64,000 nucleotides of DNA, taken from Bacteroidia bacterium. GTDB lineage: Bacteria; Bacteroidota; Bacteroidia; Flavobacteriales; Flavobacteriaceae. The stretch covers positions 105,567-169,566 of the forward strand of contig JAUICK010000006.1 in the NCBI GenBank assembly GCA_030427865.1, read 5' to 3'. The position numbers and the translations under genes are program-made. Within the stretch, counting starts at the first letter, position 1. Every line of letters starts with the position of its first letter. Positions 15,405 through 23,184 of the stretch are shown here, piece by piece. The notes beneath the pieces were generated by a model. That model was given only the letters and a program-made list of their open reading frames with translations. It was not told where the DNA came from and searched no databases.

Positions 15405-18375
15405 TTAATCCTGCTATTTCACGCCCTTGGGCTAGTTTGTTTAATAAGGGTACTAAATCTTCCATTAAGTTTAATTCTTTTACTCTACGGTCTTTCCAAC
15501 CTAAGTCTAAAGGAGCTAATAAATCCGTTAACTTTTCGCCATCAAATAGCATTCGGTTTAATATTTCATTTATAAACGCATTTAGGCTTTCTGTTGTAAT
15601 ACTATGCTTTTCTGCAAGAATTTGTATTTCTTTTGCAGCTTTATGGTCTTTAAATTGTTGGTAGCCTTTGCGTATTTCCTCTTCATTTAAAGCATTCCCT
15701 ACTTCTAAGGTATTTATGTAGGCAATAATATCTACACGTTCGTCCATTAAATTGGCACTAGAGCTTAATAGGTTTATTAGCTCCTCACGTGTCATTTTAT
15801 GCTTCGATGGTTTGTCTTGTGTGTATTTTGCAATTAAACCAATGATATAATCGTAATCGATTACTGCAGAAGAAAAGAGTACAAATTCGAAATCTAATTG
15901 TTGTATATCTTTAGGTGCTTGGTCGCCTTTTTTATTTTGAGCAGCCTGTAAACGTTTAGCCGTATCTAAATACGCCGATTTAAAAGAACGTAAATCGTCT
16001 TCAGGTAATAAGGCTTCAATGGTTTCTGTTTGGGTTTCTTCTAAATCTGTATATTGATCTAGTTGTGTTTTGTAACGTTGTACTTCTTTAAAGGCATTTA
16101 TAAAACCTGCACGTGCTTCATCGCCTTTTAAATTACTCACTTCAGAAGCATTACATTCCAACCCTTTGGCTTCCATAAACTGCACCAAATTGTTTACTGC
16201 TTTTTGGTATTTCTCAATAACTTTAGGTGCAGCATCTACCAACCAAATTTCTTTTGCTTTATCTATTTTAGCCCCAGAAAAACGAATCATTGCTTTGTTT
16301 ACCTCTTCTTCTTGGTCTCTAAAGACTAAAATATTACCATAAGGTTTGGTATCGTTTATTACTCTATTGGTACGTGAATAAGCTTGTATTAATCCATGGT
16401 ATCTTAAATTTTTATCTACATACAACGTATTTAGATATTTAGAATCGAAACCTGTGAGTAGCATATCTACCACAATAACAACATCAATCTTGTTTTTATG
16501 AGGATAGTCTGCATTGGTATATTTTTGGTCTTTGATACGTTTCTGAATATCTTGATAATACAAATCGAACTCACTTATACTATGGTTTGAACCATATTGT
16601 TTGTTATAATCTGCTAGTATAGTAGTTAAAGCTTCTTTCTTTTTGTTAGGTTCTATTTGATTGTCTGCCTTTTCTTGAGGTAAATCTTCTTGTATTTGTT
16701 TTATGTCCTTATTACCTTCTGCTGGAGGAGAAAACACACAAGCAATTTGCAATGGTTTGTAATCTGGATTTACTTGGGTAAACTCTCTTTGATTTTGTTT
16801 GAATAAATGATAGTATTCAATAGCATCTGAAATAGAAGATGTAGCCAATACACTATTAAACCTTCTGTAATGTGTTGCTTTATCGTGCTTTTTTAAAATG
16901 GTATCAATTACCGCCATTTTATGGCTTAAACTATCGGTATCAATTTTTACATCAGGTTTAAAATAATCGATATGAAAACGCAATACGTTTTTATCTTCAA
17001 TGGCATTTGTAATGGTATACGCGTGTAATTCTTTTTGAAAAACATCTTCTGTAGTTTTATAAGATGCCTGTGTACCTTCAATAGTTCTATAAGTGGCATT
17101 TTCTTCAAAAATGGGTGTTCCTGTAAAACCGAATAATTGTGCTTTCGGGAAAAACTCAACAATTGCTTTATGGTTTTCTCCAAATTGTGAACGGTGACAT
17201 TCATCAAAAATAAATACTACACGTTTGTCTTTTAAAGGAGCTAAGTGTTCAATGTAATTTTTATCATTTTTGGTATCTAATGCCAAGCCAAGTTTTTGAA
17301 TTGTGGTTACAATTACTTTATCTGCATAATCTGTAGAAAGCATTCTTTTTACCAATGTTTTGGTATTGGTATTTTCTTCTACACTACCTTCTTGAAATTT
17401 ATTAAACTCCTCTCTGGTTTGTCTATCTAAGTCTTTTCTATCTACAACAAACAAACATTTTTCAATAGCATCATTATCTTTTAAAAGTGTAGAAGCTTTA
17501 AAAGAGGTTAGCGTTTTACCACTTCCTGTAGTATGCCAAATGTATCCATTTCCTCTATCTTGTTCAATACAATCAACTATAGCTTTTACTGCATAAATTT
17601 GATAAGGTCGCATTACCAATATCTTTTGCTCAGTTTCCACTAACACCATATAGCGACTAATCATTTCACCTAAGGTACATTTTGCTAGAAACTTTTCAGT
17701 AAAATCGTCTAAGTGATTAATTTTAGAATTGTCTTCTTTGGCTAAAGTATAAACTGGTAAAAACTGCTCGTCTGCATTAAAAGCAAAGTGTTTGTTATTA
17801 TTGTTAGAAAAATAAAAGGTTCTTGTTTTATTACTAACGATAAATAATTGCATAAAGCACATTAAGGAATTGGTATATCCGTTTCCTGCATCATTTTTAT
17901 AATCAACTATTTGTTGCATTGCACGATTAGGACTAATCTGCAAGGTTTTTAATTCTATTTGAACGAGAGGTAGTCCATTAATCAACAAAATAACATCATA
18001 TCTATGATTGCTATTTTGGGTATTCATTCGAAGCTGATTGATAACTTCAAAATCATTTTTACACCAATCTTTTATATTTACTAAAGTATAATGAAGAGGT
18101 GTATCGTCTTCTCTGATAAAGGTGTTTCTTTTTCTTAATAAGTTAGATGTTTTAAATACATCTGGGTTTATAATCTCTGTAAGTAGCTTATCAAATTCGG
18201 TATCCGTTAATTTAACTCTATTTAATGCTTCAAACTTTTGTCTAAAGTTTTGCTCTAATGAAGCTCTATCTCTTATATCAGTTCTATAGGTGTATTTTAG
18301 GTCTTGCAATTTACCTACAAGTCCATATTCTATATCTGCCTCATTAACACTATTTATTTGTGTATTACTACTCAT
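15391..18375 (-). CDS. hsdR: type I restriction-modification system, restriction/translocase subunit
   Basis: 994-aa motor and nuclease subunit; it translocates unmodified DNA with ATP and cuts at a distance. The N-terminal PD-(D/E)xK nuclease is visible as RYDVILLINGLPLVQIELK at about residues 120-140. Helicase motifs follow: HTTGSGKTL (Walker A, about 282), FDECHRSQ (about 393), FTGTPI and the C-terminal lobe IDVVIVVDMLLTGFDS and HGLIQAYSRTNR. The C-terminal helical region contacts the methylase in this family. It is the first gene of the operon, with an AT-rich upstream gap of about 115 bp as a likely promoter. Intact and probably functional. Confidence 0.97.
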   Translation of the reverse strand: MSSNTQINSVNEADIEYGLVGKLQDLKYTYRTDIRDRASLEQNFRQKFEALNRVKLTDTEFDKLLTEIINPDVFKTSNLLRKRNTFIREDDTPLHYTLVNIKDWCKNDFEVINQLRMNTQNSNHRYDVILLINGLPLVQIELKTLQISPNRAMQQIVDYKNDAGNGYTNSLMCFMQLFIVSNKTRTFYFSNNNNKHFAFNADEQFLPVYTLAKEDNSKINHLDDFTEKFLAKCTLGEMISRYMVLVETEQKILVMRPYQIYAVKAIVDCIEQDRGNGYIWHTTGSGKTLTSFKASTLLKDNDAIEKCLFVVDRKDLDRQTREEFNKFQEGSVEENTNTKTLVKRMLSTDYADKVIVTTIQKLGLALDTKNDKNYIEHLAPLKDKRVVFIFDECHRSQFGENHKAIVEFFPKAQLFGFTGTPIFEENATYRTIEGTQASYKTTEDVFQKELHAYTITNAIEDKNVLRFHIDYFKPDVKIDTDSLSHKMAVIDTILKKHDKATHYRRFNSVLATSSISDAIEYYHLFKQNQREFTQVNPDYKPLQIACVFSPPAEGNKDIKQIQEDLPQEKADNQIEPNKKKEALTTILADYNKQYGSNHSISEFDLYYQDIQKRIKDQKYTNADYPHKNKIDVVIVVDMLLTGFDSKYLNTLYVDKNLRYHGLIQAYSRTNRVINDTKPYGNILVFRDQEEEVNKAMIRFSGAKIDKAKEIWLVDAAPKVIEKYQKAVNNLVQFMEAKGLECNASEVSNLKGDEARAGFINAFKEVQRYKTQLDQYTDLEETQTETIEALLPEDDLRSFKSAYLDTAKRLQAAQNKKGDQAPKDIQQLDFEFVLFSSAVIDYDYIIGLIAKYTQDKPSKHKMTREELINLLSSSANLMDERVDIIAYINTLEVGNALNEEEIRKGYQQFKDHKAAKEIQILAEKHSITTESLNAFINEILNRMLFDGEKLTDLLAPLDLGWKDRRVKELNLMEDLVPLLNKLAQGREIAGLNAYE

Positions 18376-18491
18376 TCGACGTTATAGCTTTTTTTATTTG
18401 TTAAAAATATAAATATATATTGATTAAATAATAGGTTTTTGAGCATTTCCTTTTTACCCCTGTTTTAAGGTATATTACAAGTTATAAAACA

Positions 18492-19391
18492 TTAGTTGTT
18501 TTTGCAATAGTTTATCTGTTCTATAATTTTACTTCTGATGCTTTTTTCTAATTCTGAATCTGTAAACGTTTCTAACAGTTTAGCGTACTTTTTTCTGTAT
18601 AGGGTATATGAATCTTTATGATATTTTTTTAAACCCATACAACTGTCTTTATCTTTCATAGCCCCCATTAGCATTATTTCTTTTGGTTGTAATTCTTGAT
18701 AGTTGATTATGGGTTGTTTTTTAATTGTATCATACACATTTAATAACTCATCTGCCAACGCATCAAACTTTTGTTTGTTTACCAAATCTGCTACTGTATA
18801 TATGCCTATGGCATTTTTACCCGTATTTATGTATCTGTAGTTTGCTTCTAGTTCAAACCGAATTAAGCTTTTATCTACTGTAACACCTGATTTTAATTTG
18901 GCTTGATAGGTCTTGTCATAGCCCTTTATATTGTAATTTGTCGCCTTAAAATGAGCACCATAAACACGAGTTGTATTGCGCATTAAAAAGGGTTTTTTGC
19001 CTTTATATTCTAGCCAATTTCTAAAGGTATTGTCTTCAATTTCGTTAATGACTACTGCTACTGATGTTTTTCTTACTTGAGCCGTATATAAATTGAAATC
19101 GAAATAATCATTAAGTTCCTCAATCGCCTTTACCACTTCTGAATAGATAAAGGGTTTGTAATTGTTATTCATATAGAATTTTTGTAAACTATTACTTATT
19201 ATCAATTCTGATGAAGTTAATTTAAAATCTAAATTTCTAAATTTTGCACTATAAGAAGTTACCTCGCAAATTTTGGGATTGTATTTTGGCGACCATTGAA
19301 TATTGTTCCAATAAAAAGGCTCTCTTGTTCTTCTAATTACTTCTTTTGGCATTTTGTCTATTTGCTGAACTAAAACGTTAGTATCGTACAA
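18492..19391 (-). CDS. probable replication initiator (phage/plasmid Rep type)
   Basis: 299-aa protein with MYDTNVLVQQ at the start, FKLTSSELIISNSLQKFYM, then VYGAHFKATNYNIKGYDKTY and SLIRFELEANYRYI. The IKGYDKTYQ and LIRFE segments match what I know of replication initiators of filamentous-phage-like and small rolling-circle elements (gene II/RstA style) in Bacteroidota islands. A catalytic tyrosine pair cannot be fixed by eye. It lies 11 bp after a small helix-turn-helix gene, the usual order in such elements. The alternative is an element-specific protein of another kind. Confidence 0.6.
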   Translation of the reverse strand: MYDTNVLVQQIDKMPKEVIRRTREPFYWNNIQWSPKYNPKICEVTSYSAKFRNLDFKLTSSELIISNSLQKFYMNNNYKPFIYSEVVKAIEELNDYFDFNLYTAQVRKTSVAVVINEIEDNTFRNWLEYKGKKPFLMRNTTRVYGAHFKATNYNIKGYDKTYQAKLKSGVTVDKSLIRFELEANYRYINTGKNAIGIYTVADLVNKQKFDALADELLNVYDTIKKQPIINYQELQPKEIMLMGAMKDKDSCMGLKKYHKDSYTLYRKKYAKLLETFTDSELEKSIRSKIIEQINYCKNN

Positions 19392-19402
19392 AACAGTAGC
19401 CT

Positions 19403-19681
19403 TTAATTTTTAACTGCTTCTTTGTAATTTTTATCTAAAAGCTGTTGTACGTCGCTCATTCTATAATAGATTTTTGAGCCTATTTGAGAATAGGAAATGA
19501 CACCTGTATCTCGCCAAGTTTGAGCAGTTCTTTTGCTAATGTGCATTAGCTGTAAAAACTCTTGATTGTCTAAAAAAATGTCTTCTGGTTTCTTTTGCTT
19601 TTCTTTTAGTTGATTGTTTAATTCGTCTAAACGATTTACTAAATCTGTGTACTGTTGTGCGCTTAAAATGATTGCTTCCAT
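19403..19681 (-). CDS. small helix-turn-helix protein (excisionase-like)
   Basis: 92-aa protein with a short coiled coil (YTDLVNRLDELNNQLKEKQK) followed by FLQLMHISKRTAQTWRDTGV and SQIGSKIYYRMSDVQQLL, the HTH_17 winged-helix pattern. Such a gene just upstream of a Rep-type gene commonly regulates replication or excision in Bacteroidota islands. It probably forms an operon with the rep gene (11 bp gap). Confidence 0.8.
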   Translation of the reverse strand: MEAIILSAQQYTDLVNRLDELNNQLKEKQKKPEDIFLDNQEFLQLMHISKRTAQTWRDTGVISYSQIGSKIYYRMSDVQQLLDKNYKEAVKN

Positions 19682-19750
19682 TTACTTCAATTTTTTGTGT
19701 TTAACATTAATTTCGGAGTAAATTTGAGCTAATAAGTGAAGTAAAAACAG

Positions 19751-19778
19751 TTAAAGGGGGTTGTATAACCCCCTTTAA
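19751..19778. terminator. perfect GC-cored inverted repeat, probable terminator
   Basis: Arms TTAAAGGGGGTT / AACCCCCTTTAA are perfect over 12 bp with a GTAT loop. It lies between the stop at 19814 and the start of the next leftward gene at 19681, with a T-rich stretch after it on the minus strand. A terminator is the simplest reading; an operator for the helix-turn-helix gene is possible because it is only 70 bp upstream of its start. Confidence 0.75.
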
Positions 19779-19813
19779 AAGCCTTATAAACATTGAGTTT
19801 GTTTATTAAAAAA

Positions 19814-20563
19814 TTATTTTAATTTTCTTAAATTAGAAAGCATTGTATGTAAATGAGTTTCCCAAAATTCAATGGCATTTAAACTTGGAGTATTGAATTC
19901 ATTTCTCAACTTATTTGTACTTATACCATTTTCAGAAGATTTTTTTGTTTGGAAATTAGATGATATAAAACGAAACAATTCAGCATCAGATTTTGTATTA
20001 AAAATTTTGGGTTTAAGGTCGTTTATCATTTTAAATAATAACGACAATTGAGGTACTGATAGCTCTGTTTTAAGTGTTGCTTCTTTTACAGTTTTAGGTT
20101 TGTCTTGTTGTTCTTTTTCTTTTAGTTTATGTAATTGTGAATTGATTAAACCTTGTAATTGATAGATGGAGAAAAACTCAAAAGGAAAAAATAACTTTTC
20201 TTTATTTATGTAAACAAAGTCCAAATCCATGTCTCTTGTTTCCATATTAAAAGCTTTACTCTTTTGAATATAACCTAATCGTATTAAGTCATCTTCTGTG
20301 TATCCATCCGCTTTTAATTTTTCGATTGCTTGTTCGGTTTCGTCTTCAGAGAAATCTCCTTCCATATCATCCTTTTCCCCAAACAAATAAATCTCAATAT
20401 CTTTATATAGATATTTTAATGCGTCTTCTTCTAAATTTGTAAGTTCTTTAATGATTTGATACAATTCTAACTCAGTATGGTCTTTGTTTCTAATTGTATC
20501 TAATAATTGATAAATCTTGTTTGGTTCTTCAGATTCCATTTCATTAATTGTGTCCTTTTCCAT
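19814..20563 (-). CDS. element-encoded protein of unknown function
   Basis: 249-aa acidic, mostly helical protein. The N-terminal 100 residues are rich in D/E (EGDFSEDETEQAIEKLKADG); the C-terminal part (LSVPQLSLLFKMINDLKPKI, then FISSNFQTKKSSE and ISTNKLRNEFNTPS) resembles a domain recurring in Bacteroidota integrated elements, some of them RteC-like regulators. This is only a recollection of pattern. No catalytic or membrane features are seen. It sits between the integrase and the rep module and is probably part of element control. Confidence 0.6.
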   Translation of the reverse strand: MEKDTINEMESEEPNKIYQLLDTIRNKDHTELELYQIIKELTNLEEDALKYLYKDIEIYLFGEKDDMEGDFSEDETEQAIEKLKADGYTEDDLIRLGYIQKSKAFNMETRDMDLDFVYINKEKLFFPFEFFSIYQLQGLINSQLHKLKEKEQQDKPKTVKEATLKTELSVPQLSLLFKMINDLKPKIFNTKSDAELFRFISSNFQTKKSSENGISTNKLRNEFNTPSLNAIEFWETHLHTMLSNLRKLK

Positions 20564-20674
20564 AACTTAATTAATAATACCTACTAAAATTAATACACTA
20601 TAAAAATAGTGTATTAATTTTTTTAATCTAAATTTTAATAAAACAAGATGTTATTTACAAAATCGTAAAATAAT

Positions 20675-21892
20675 TTACCCAACTGTTCCGCTCATTAGTT
20701 GAGCCATATCATCACTAATTTTAGAATCTACAACATTAGCATAAATTTGGGTGGTAGATATTTTTTTATGCCCTAAAAGTTTAGAAACGGTTTCTATTGG
20801 AATGTTATTTGACAAGGTTACTGTAGTTGCATAGGTGTGTCTTGCTAGGTGCGTATGTAGGTTTTTAGTGATACCACATACATCTGCAACTTCTTTTAAA
20901 TAAGCGTTCATTTTTTGATTAGAAGGTACTGGAAATAGTTTACCATTTACTTTATAACAAAGATTACTTTTATATTTCTTTAAAATATCTGCTGCTATTG
21001 GCAATAAAGGTATTCTACATTCAGAACCTGTTTTTGTTCTTTTTATGATTATCCATTTATAACCATCAATACCAATTTGAATATGATTATCTGATAACTT
21101 TTGTAAATCGCTATAGGCTAAACCTGTGTAACATTGAAATATAAATAAGTCTCTTATAATTTCAATTCTTTCTATAGAAAATTGCTTTTCTAATAAGGTA
21201 TTTATTTCATTTTGCGTTAAAAACTCTCTTTTCTTCTGTTTTCTTTTTATTTGATAATTTGCAAAGGGGTCTCTTCTTATATAGTCGTTTGCTAAACCTA
21301 TTCGAATTATTTTCTTTAGTGCTTTAACGTGCTTCATTGCAGAATCATGTTGGCATTTAGCTGTAGTTTTCAAATAAAATTCGAACGCAGTTATAAATTT
21401 GTGGTTTACTTCTGATAATTGAAAAGCTTCGTTTCTATATTGAACGTTACAAAATGTCTTAATGTGTTTTAATCCTGCTTGATATCTTTGATAGGTTAAA
21501 GGGGCAAATTCTTTACCTATTAATCGTTGCATTTCGTTATTATGTTCTTCAAACAATTCTACTAATGTCCATTGTTTTTCACCAATACCCAAAAAAGCAT
21601 TTGTTAGCATTTTTGCGGTAATAGCTTTGCTATTTTCTTGTAAAGCTTGATGATGTGTATAGAGTTGCCCTCTTACACTATTTAAATAATCATTTAAAAT
21701 CTGTGATTCTTCCGAATTACCTTTTGCTTTGTTACGTACTGTATCCCATAGTTTAGGTGTTATACTCCGTTTGATTGAGATTTCTGAACGCTTACCATTG
21801 ATAGTAACTCGTAAATAAATTGGTGCTTGTCCGTTTCTTAATAGCTTACTTTTTTTGATAAAAAATAAGATGTTGAATGTTGCTCTTTTCAT
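20675..21892 (-). CDS. tyrosine recombinase (integrase) of the element
   Basis: 405-aa site-specific recombinase. An N-terminal Bacteroidota arm-binding domain (RATFNILFFIKKSKLLRNGQ), a SAM-like core-binding domain and a C-terminal catalytic domain are present. Catalytic residues are the lysine in RTKTGSECRIPL, HLAR (H348, R351), LGH (H375) and the nucleophile Y384 (TQIYANV). The first arginine position, normally TGLR, reads TGLAYSDL, so it is alanine, as in a group of Bacteroidota integrases related to IntDOT where this residue is also absent. The start at 21892 (MKRATF) is preferred over 21928. It lies about 230 bp from the tRNA-Asp attachment site. Confidence 0.93.
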   Translation of the reverse strand: MKRATFNILFFIKKSKLLRNGQAPIYLRVTINGKRSEISIKRSITPKLWDTVRNKAKGNSEESQILNDYLNSVRGQLYTHHQALQENSKAITAKMLTNAFLGIGEKQWTLVELFEEHNNEMQRLIGKEFAPLTYQRYQAGLKHIKTFCNVQYRNEAFQLSEVNHKFITAFEFYLKTTAKCQHDSAMKHVKALKKIIRIGLANDYIRRDPFANYQIKRKQKKREFLTQNEINTLLEKQFSIERIEIIRDLFIFQCYTGLAYSDLQKLSDNHIQIGIDGYKWIIIKRTKTGSECRIPLLPIAADILKKYKSNLCYKVNGKLFPVPSNQKMNAYLKEVADVCGITKNLHTHLARHTYATTVTLSNNIPIETVSKLLGHKKISTTQIYANVVDSKISDDMAQLMSGTVG

Positions 21893-22065
21893 ACTATAAT
21901 ATTTTGTTATAAAATTATCGCAAAACATTCATTTTAGATTAAGCAAAATACTGAATAACAGTGCATAAGAACCTTAATAGGTGGACTAAAATTTGTTTAA
22001 AAAAGTCCTCCGATTAAGACACTATTAATAGGGTAAAAAGTAAAGAAACGTGAACCGTATAAAAT

Positions 22066-22093
22066 AAAAAAGCCCCATTTTAGTGGGGCTTTC
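22066..22093 (-). terminator. terminator following tRNA-Asp, carried by the element
   Basis: Hairpin AAAGCCCCA / TGGGGCTTT with a T run on the minus strand (GGGGCTTTTTTATTTTAT). It lies about 32 bp downstream of the tRNA 3' end, inside the element, and replaces the chromosomal terminator now 15 kb away at 6869-6900. Confidence 0.85.
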
Positions 22094-22124
22094 ATCAAAT
22101 TGCTTTGATTTTTACTTTAAAAAG

Positions 22125-22140
22125 CGGTCTGGACGGGACT
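22125..22140. repeat. right attachment-site repeat (att core in tRNA-Asp)
   Basis: CGGTCTGGACGGGACT, identical to 6901-6916, forming the acceptor and T-arm end of tRNA-Asp. The integrase gene begins about 230 bp to the left, the usual position for the tRNA-proximal end. Confidence 0.9.
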
Positions 22141-22198
22141 CGAACCCGCGACCCCCTGCGTGACAGGCAGGTATTCTAACCAGCTGAACTACCAGACC
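22125..22198 (-). tRNA. tRNA-Asp (anticodon GTC)
   Basis: A 74-nt cloverleaf reads on the minus strand from GGTCTGG (acceptor 5' strand) to CCAGACC plus discriminator G. The D-arm is AGTTCAGCTGGTTAGAA, the anticodon stem-loop CCTGC-CTGTCAC-GCAGG places GTC at the wobble triplet, and the T-arm is GCGGG-TTCGAGT-CCCGT in form. CCA is not encoded. The last 16 bases are the attachment site of the 15.2-kb element, whose insertion leaves the gene intact because the element supplies the same 3' end. Confidence 0.97.
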
Positions 22199-22262
22199 GT
22201 TGCTTATAGCGGATGCAAATATATAATAGATTTTAATAACTGCAAATAAAAAAACAAATTTT

Positions 22263-23183
22263 TTATTTAAAATTTCTTCTACTAATTAAATATTTAATCA
22301 ACACATTATTAAAACCAACATGAATGTCTACAGGAACATAATCTATTTGATATTGTAAACATTTATTTTTCAATTCTTTAAAATAATCCCCTACAATTTC
22401 TTTATATTTTTCTTGGACGTTTTCTGCATAAACATTTATTTCTTCTCCTGTTTCTACGTCTACAAATTTTTTGGGAACCTTATCAAAATCAAAATTTAAT
22501 TCTGTTTCCCCATCAAATGTGTGAAAAAGTACAACTTCGTGTTTGTTGTATTTTAAATGACGTAATGCTTCAAAAAGTGCTTCGTCTTCTTTTGAAGTTT
22601 GAAACATATCTGTAAACAAAAAAATTAAAGAACGTCTGTGAATCTTTTCTGCAATTTCATGTAAATATTTATAGGTATTTGTAGTTGCCTCAGATTCTGA
22701 AGTTAGCAATTGTTCCAATTGATGCAACAACATTTTTCTATGTCGCTCACTTCCTTTTTCTGGAGCATAATATTCATAAGAATCTGCATAAATACTCAGT
22801 CCAACTGCATCTCTTTGTCTTTTTAAAATTTCCATTAATGAAGCTGCTGCAACAGCAGAAAAACCAATTTTATTTAAATTCTCTGTAGACTGTTTTTTTA
22901 CTATTGGATAATGCATGGAAGCAGAATTATCAACTATAATATGACAGCGTAAATTGGTTTCTTCTTCGTACTTTTTGGTATATAACTTTTCTGTTTTTGC
23001 GAATAATTTCCAATCTATATGTCTTGTACTTTCTCCTTTATTGTACAATTTATGTTCAGAAAACTCAACAGAAAATCCGTGAAATGGACTTTTATGCATT
23101 CCTGTTATAAAACCTTCTACAACCTGTTTTGCTAGGATGTCAAGGTTTTTTATTTCAGACGATTTTACTTCGGATAAATTCAT
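22263..23183 (-). CDS. DUF58 domain protein
   Basis: 306-aa cytoplasmic protein. GFSVEFSEHKLYNKGESTRH followed by IDWKLFAKTEKLYTKKYEEE is the DUF58 signature, and IIVDNSASMHYP looks like a von Willebrand A-like metal site (DxSxS). DUF58 proteins accompany MoxR ATPases and VWA proteins in chaperone-like or envelope-stress loci; no MoxR gene is in the window on the right side, where the next gene is an M1 peptidase starting 2 bp upstream. It probably forms an operon with that peptidase. Exact function unknown. Confidence 0.88.
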   Translation of the reverse strand: MNLSEVKSSEIKNLDILAKQVVEGFITGMHKSPFHGFSVEFSEHKLYNKGESTRHIDWKLFAKTEKLYTKKYEEETNLRCHIIVDNSASMHYPIVKKQSTENLNKIGFSAVAAASLMEILKRQRDAVGLSIYADSYEYYAPEKGSERHRKMLLHQLEQLLTSESEATTNTYKYLHEIAEKIHRRSLIFLFTDMFQTSKEDEALFEALRHLKYNKHEVVLFHTFDGETELNFDFDKVPKKFVDVETGEEINVYAENVQEKYKEIVGDYFKELKNKCLQYQIDYVPVDIHVGFNNVLIKYLISRRNFK

Positions 23184-23184
23184 G

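Larger units (their letters stand above)
6901..22140. mobile_element. integrative element of about 15.2 kb in tRNA-Asp, with a type I restriction cargo
   Basis: Bounded by an identical 16-bp repeat CGGTCTGGACGGGACT at 6901-6916 and 22125-22140; the right copy is the 3' end of an intact tRNA-Asp gene. The tyrosine recombinase gene lies next to the tRNA end. Contents from right to left are the integrase, a protein of unknown role, a helix-turn-helix protein, a probable replication initiator, the hsdR-hsdS-ATPase-hsdM operon with two accessory genes, an ADP-ribosyltransferase-like pair, a structured non-coding segment, a second helix-turn-helix protein and two Bacteroidota families of unknown role. 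No relaxase or conjugation gene is visible, so it is more likely mobilizable or satellite-like than self-transmissible. Confidence 0.9.
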
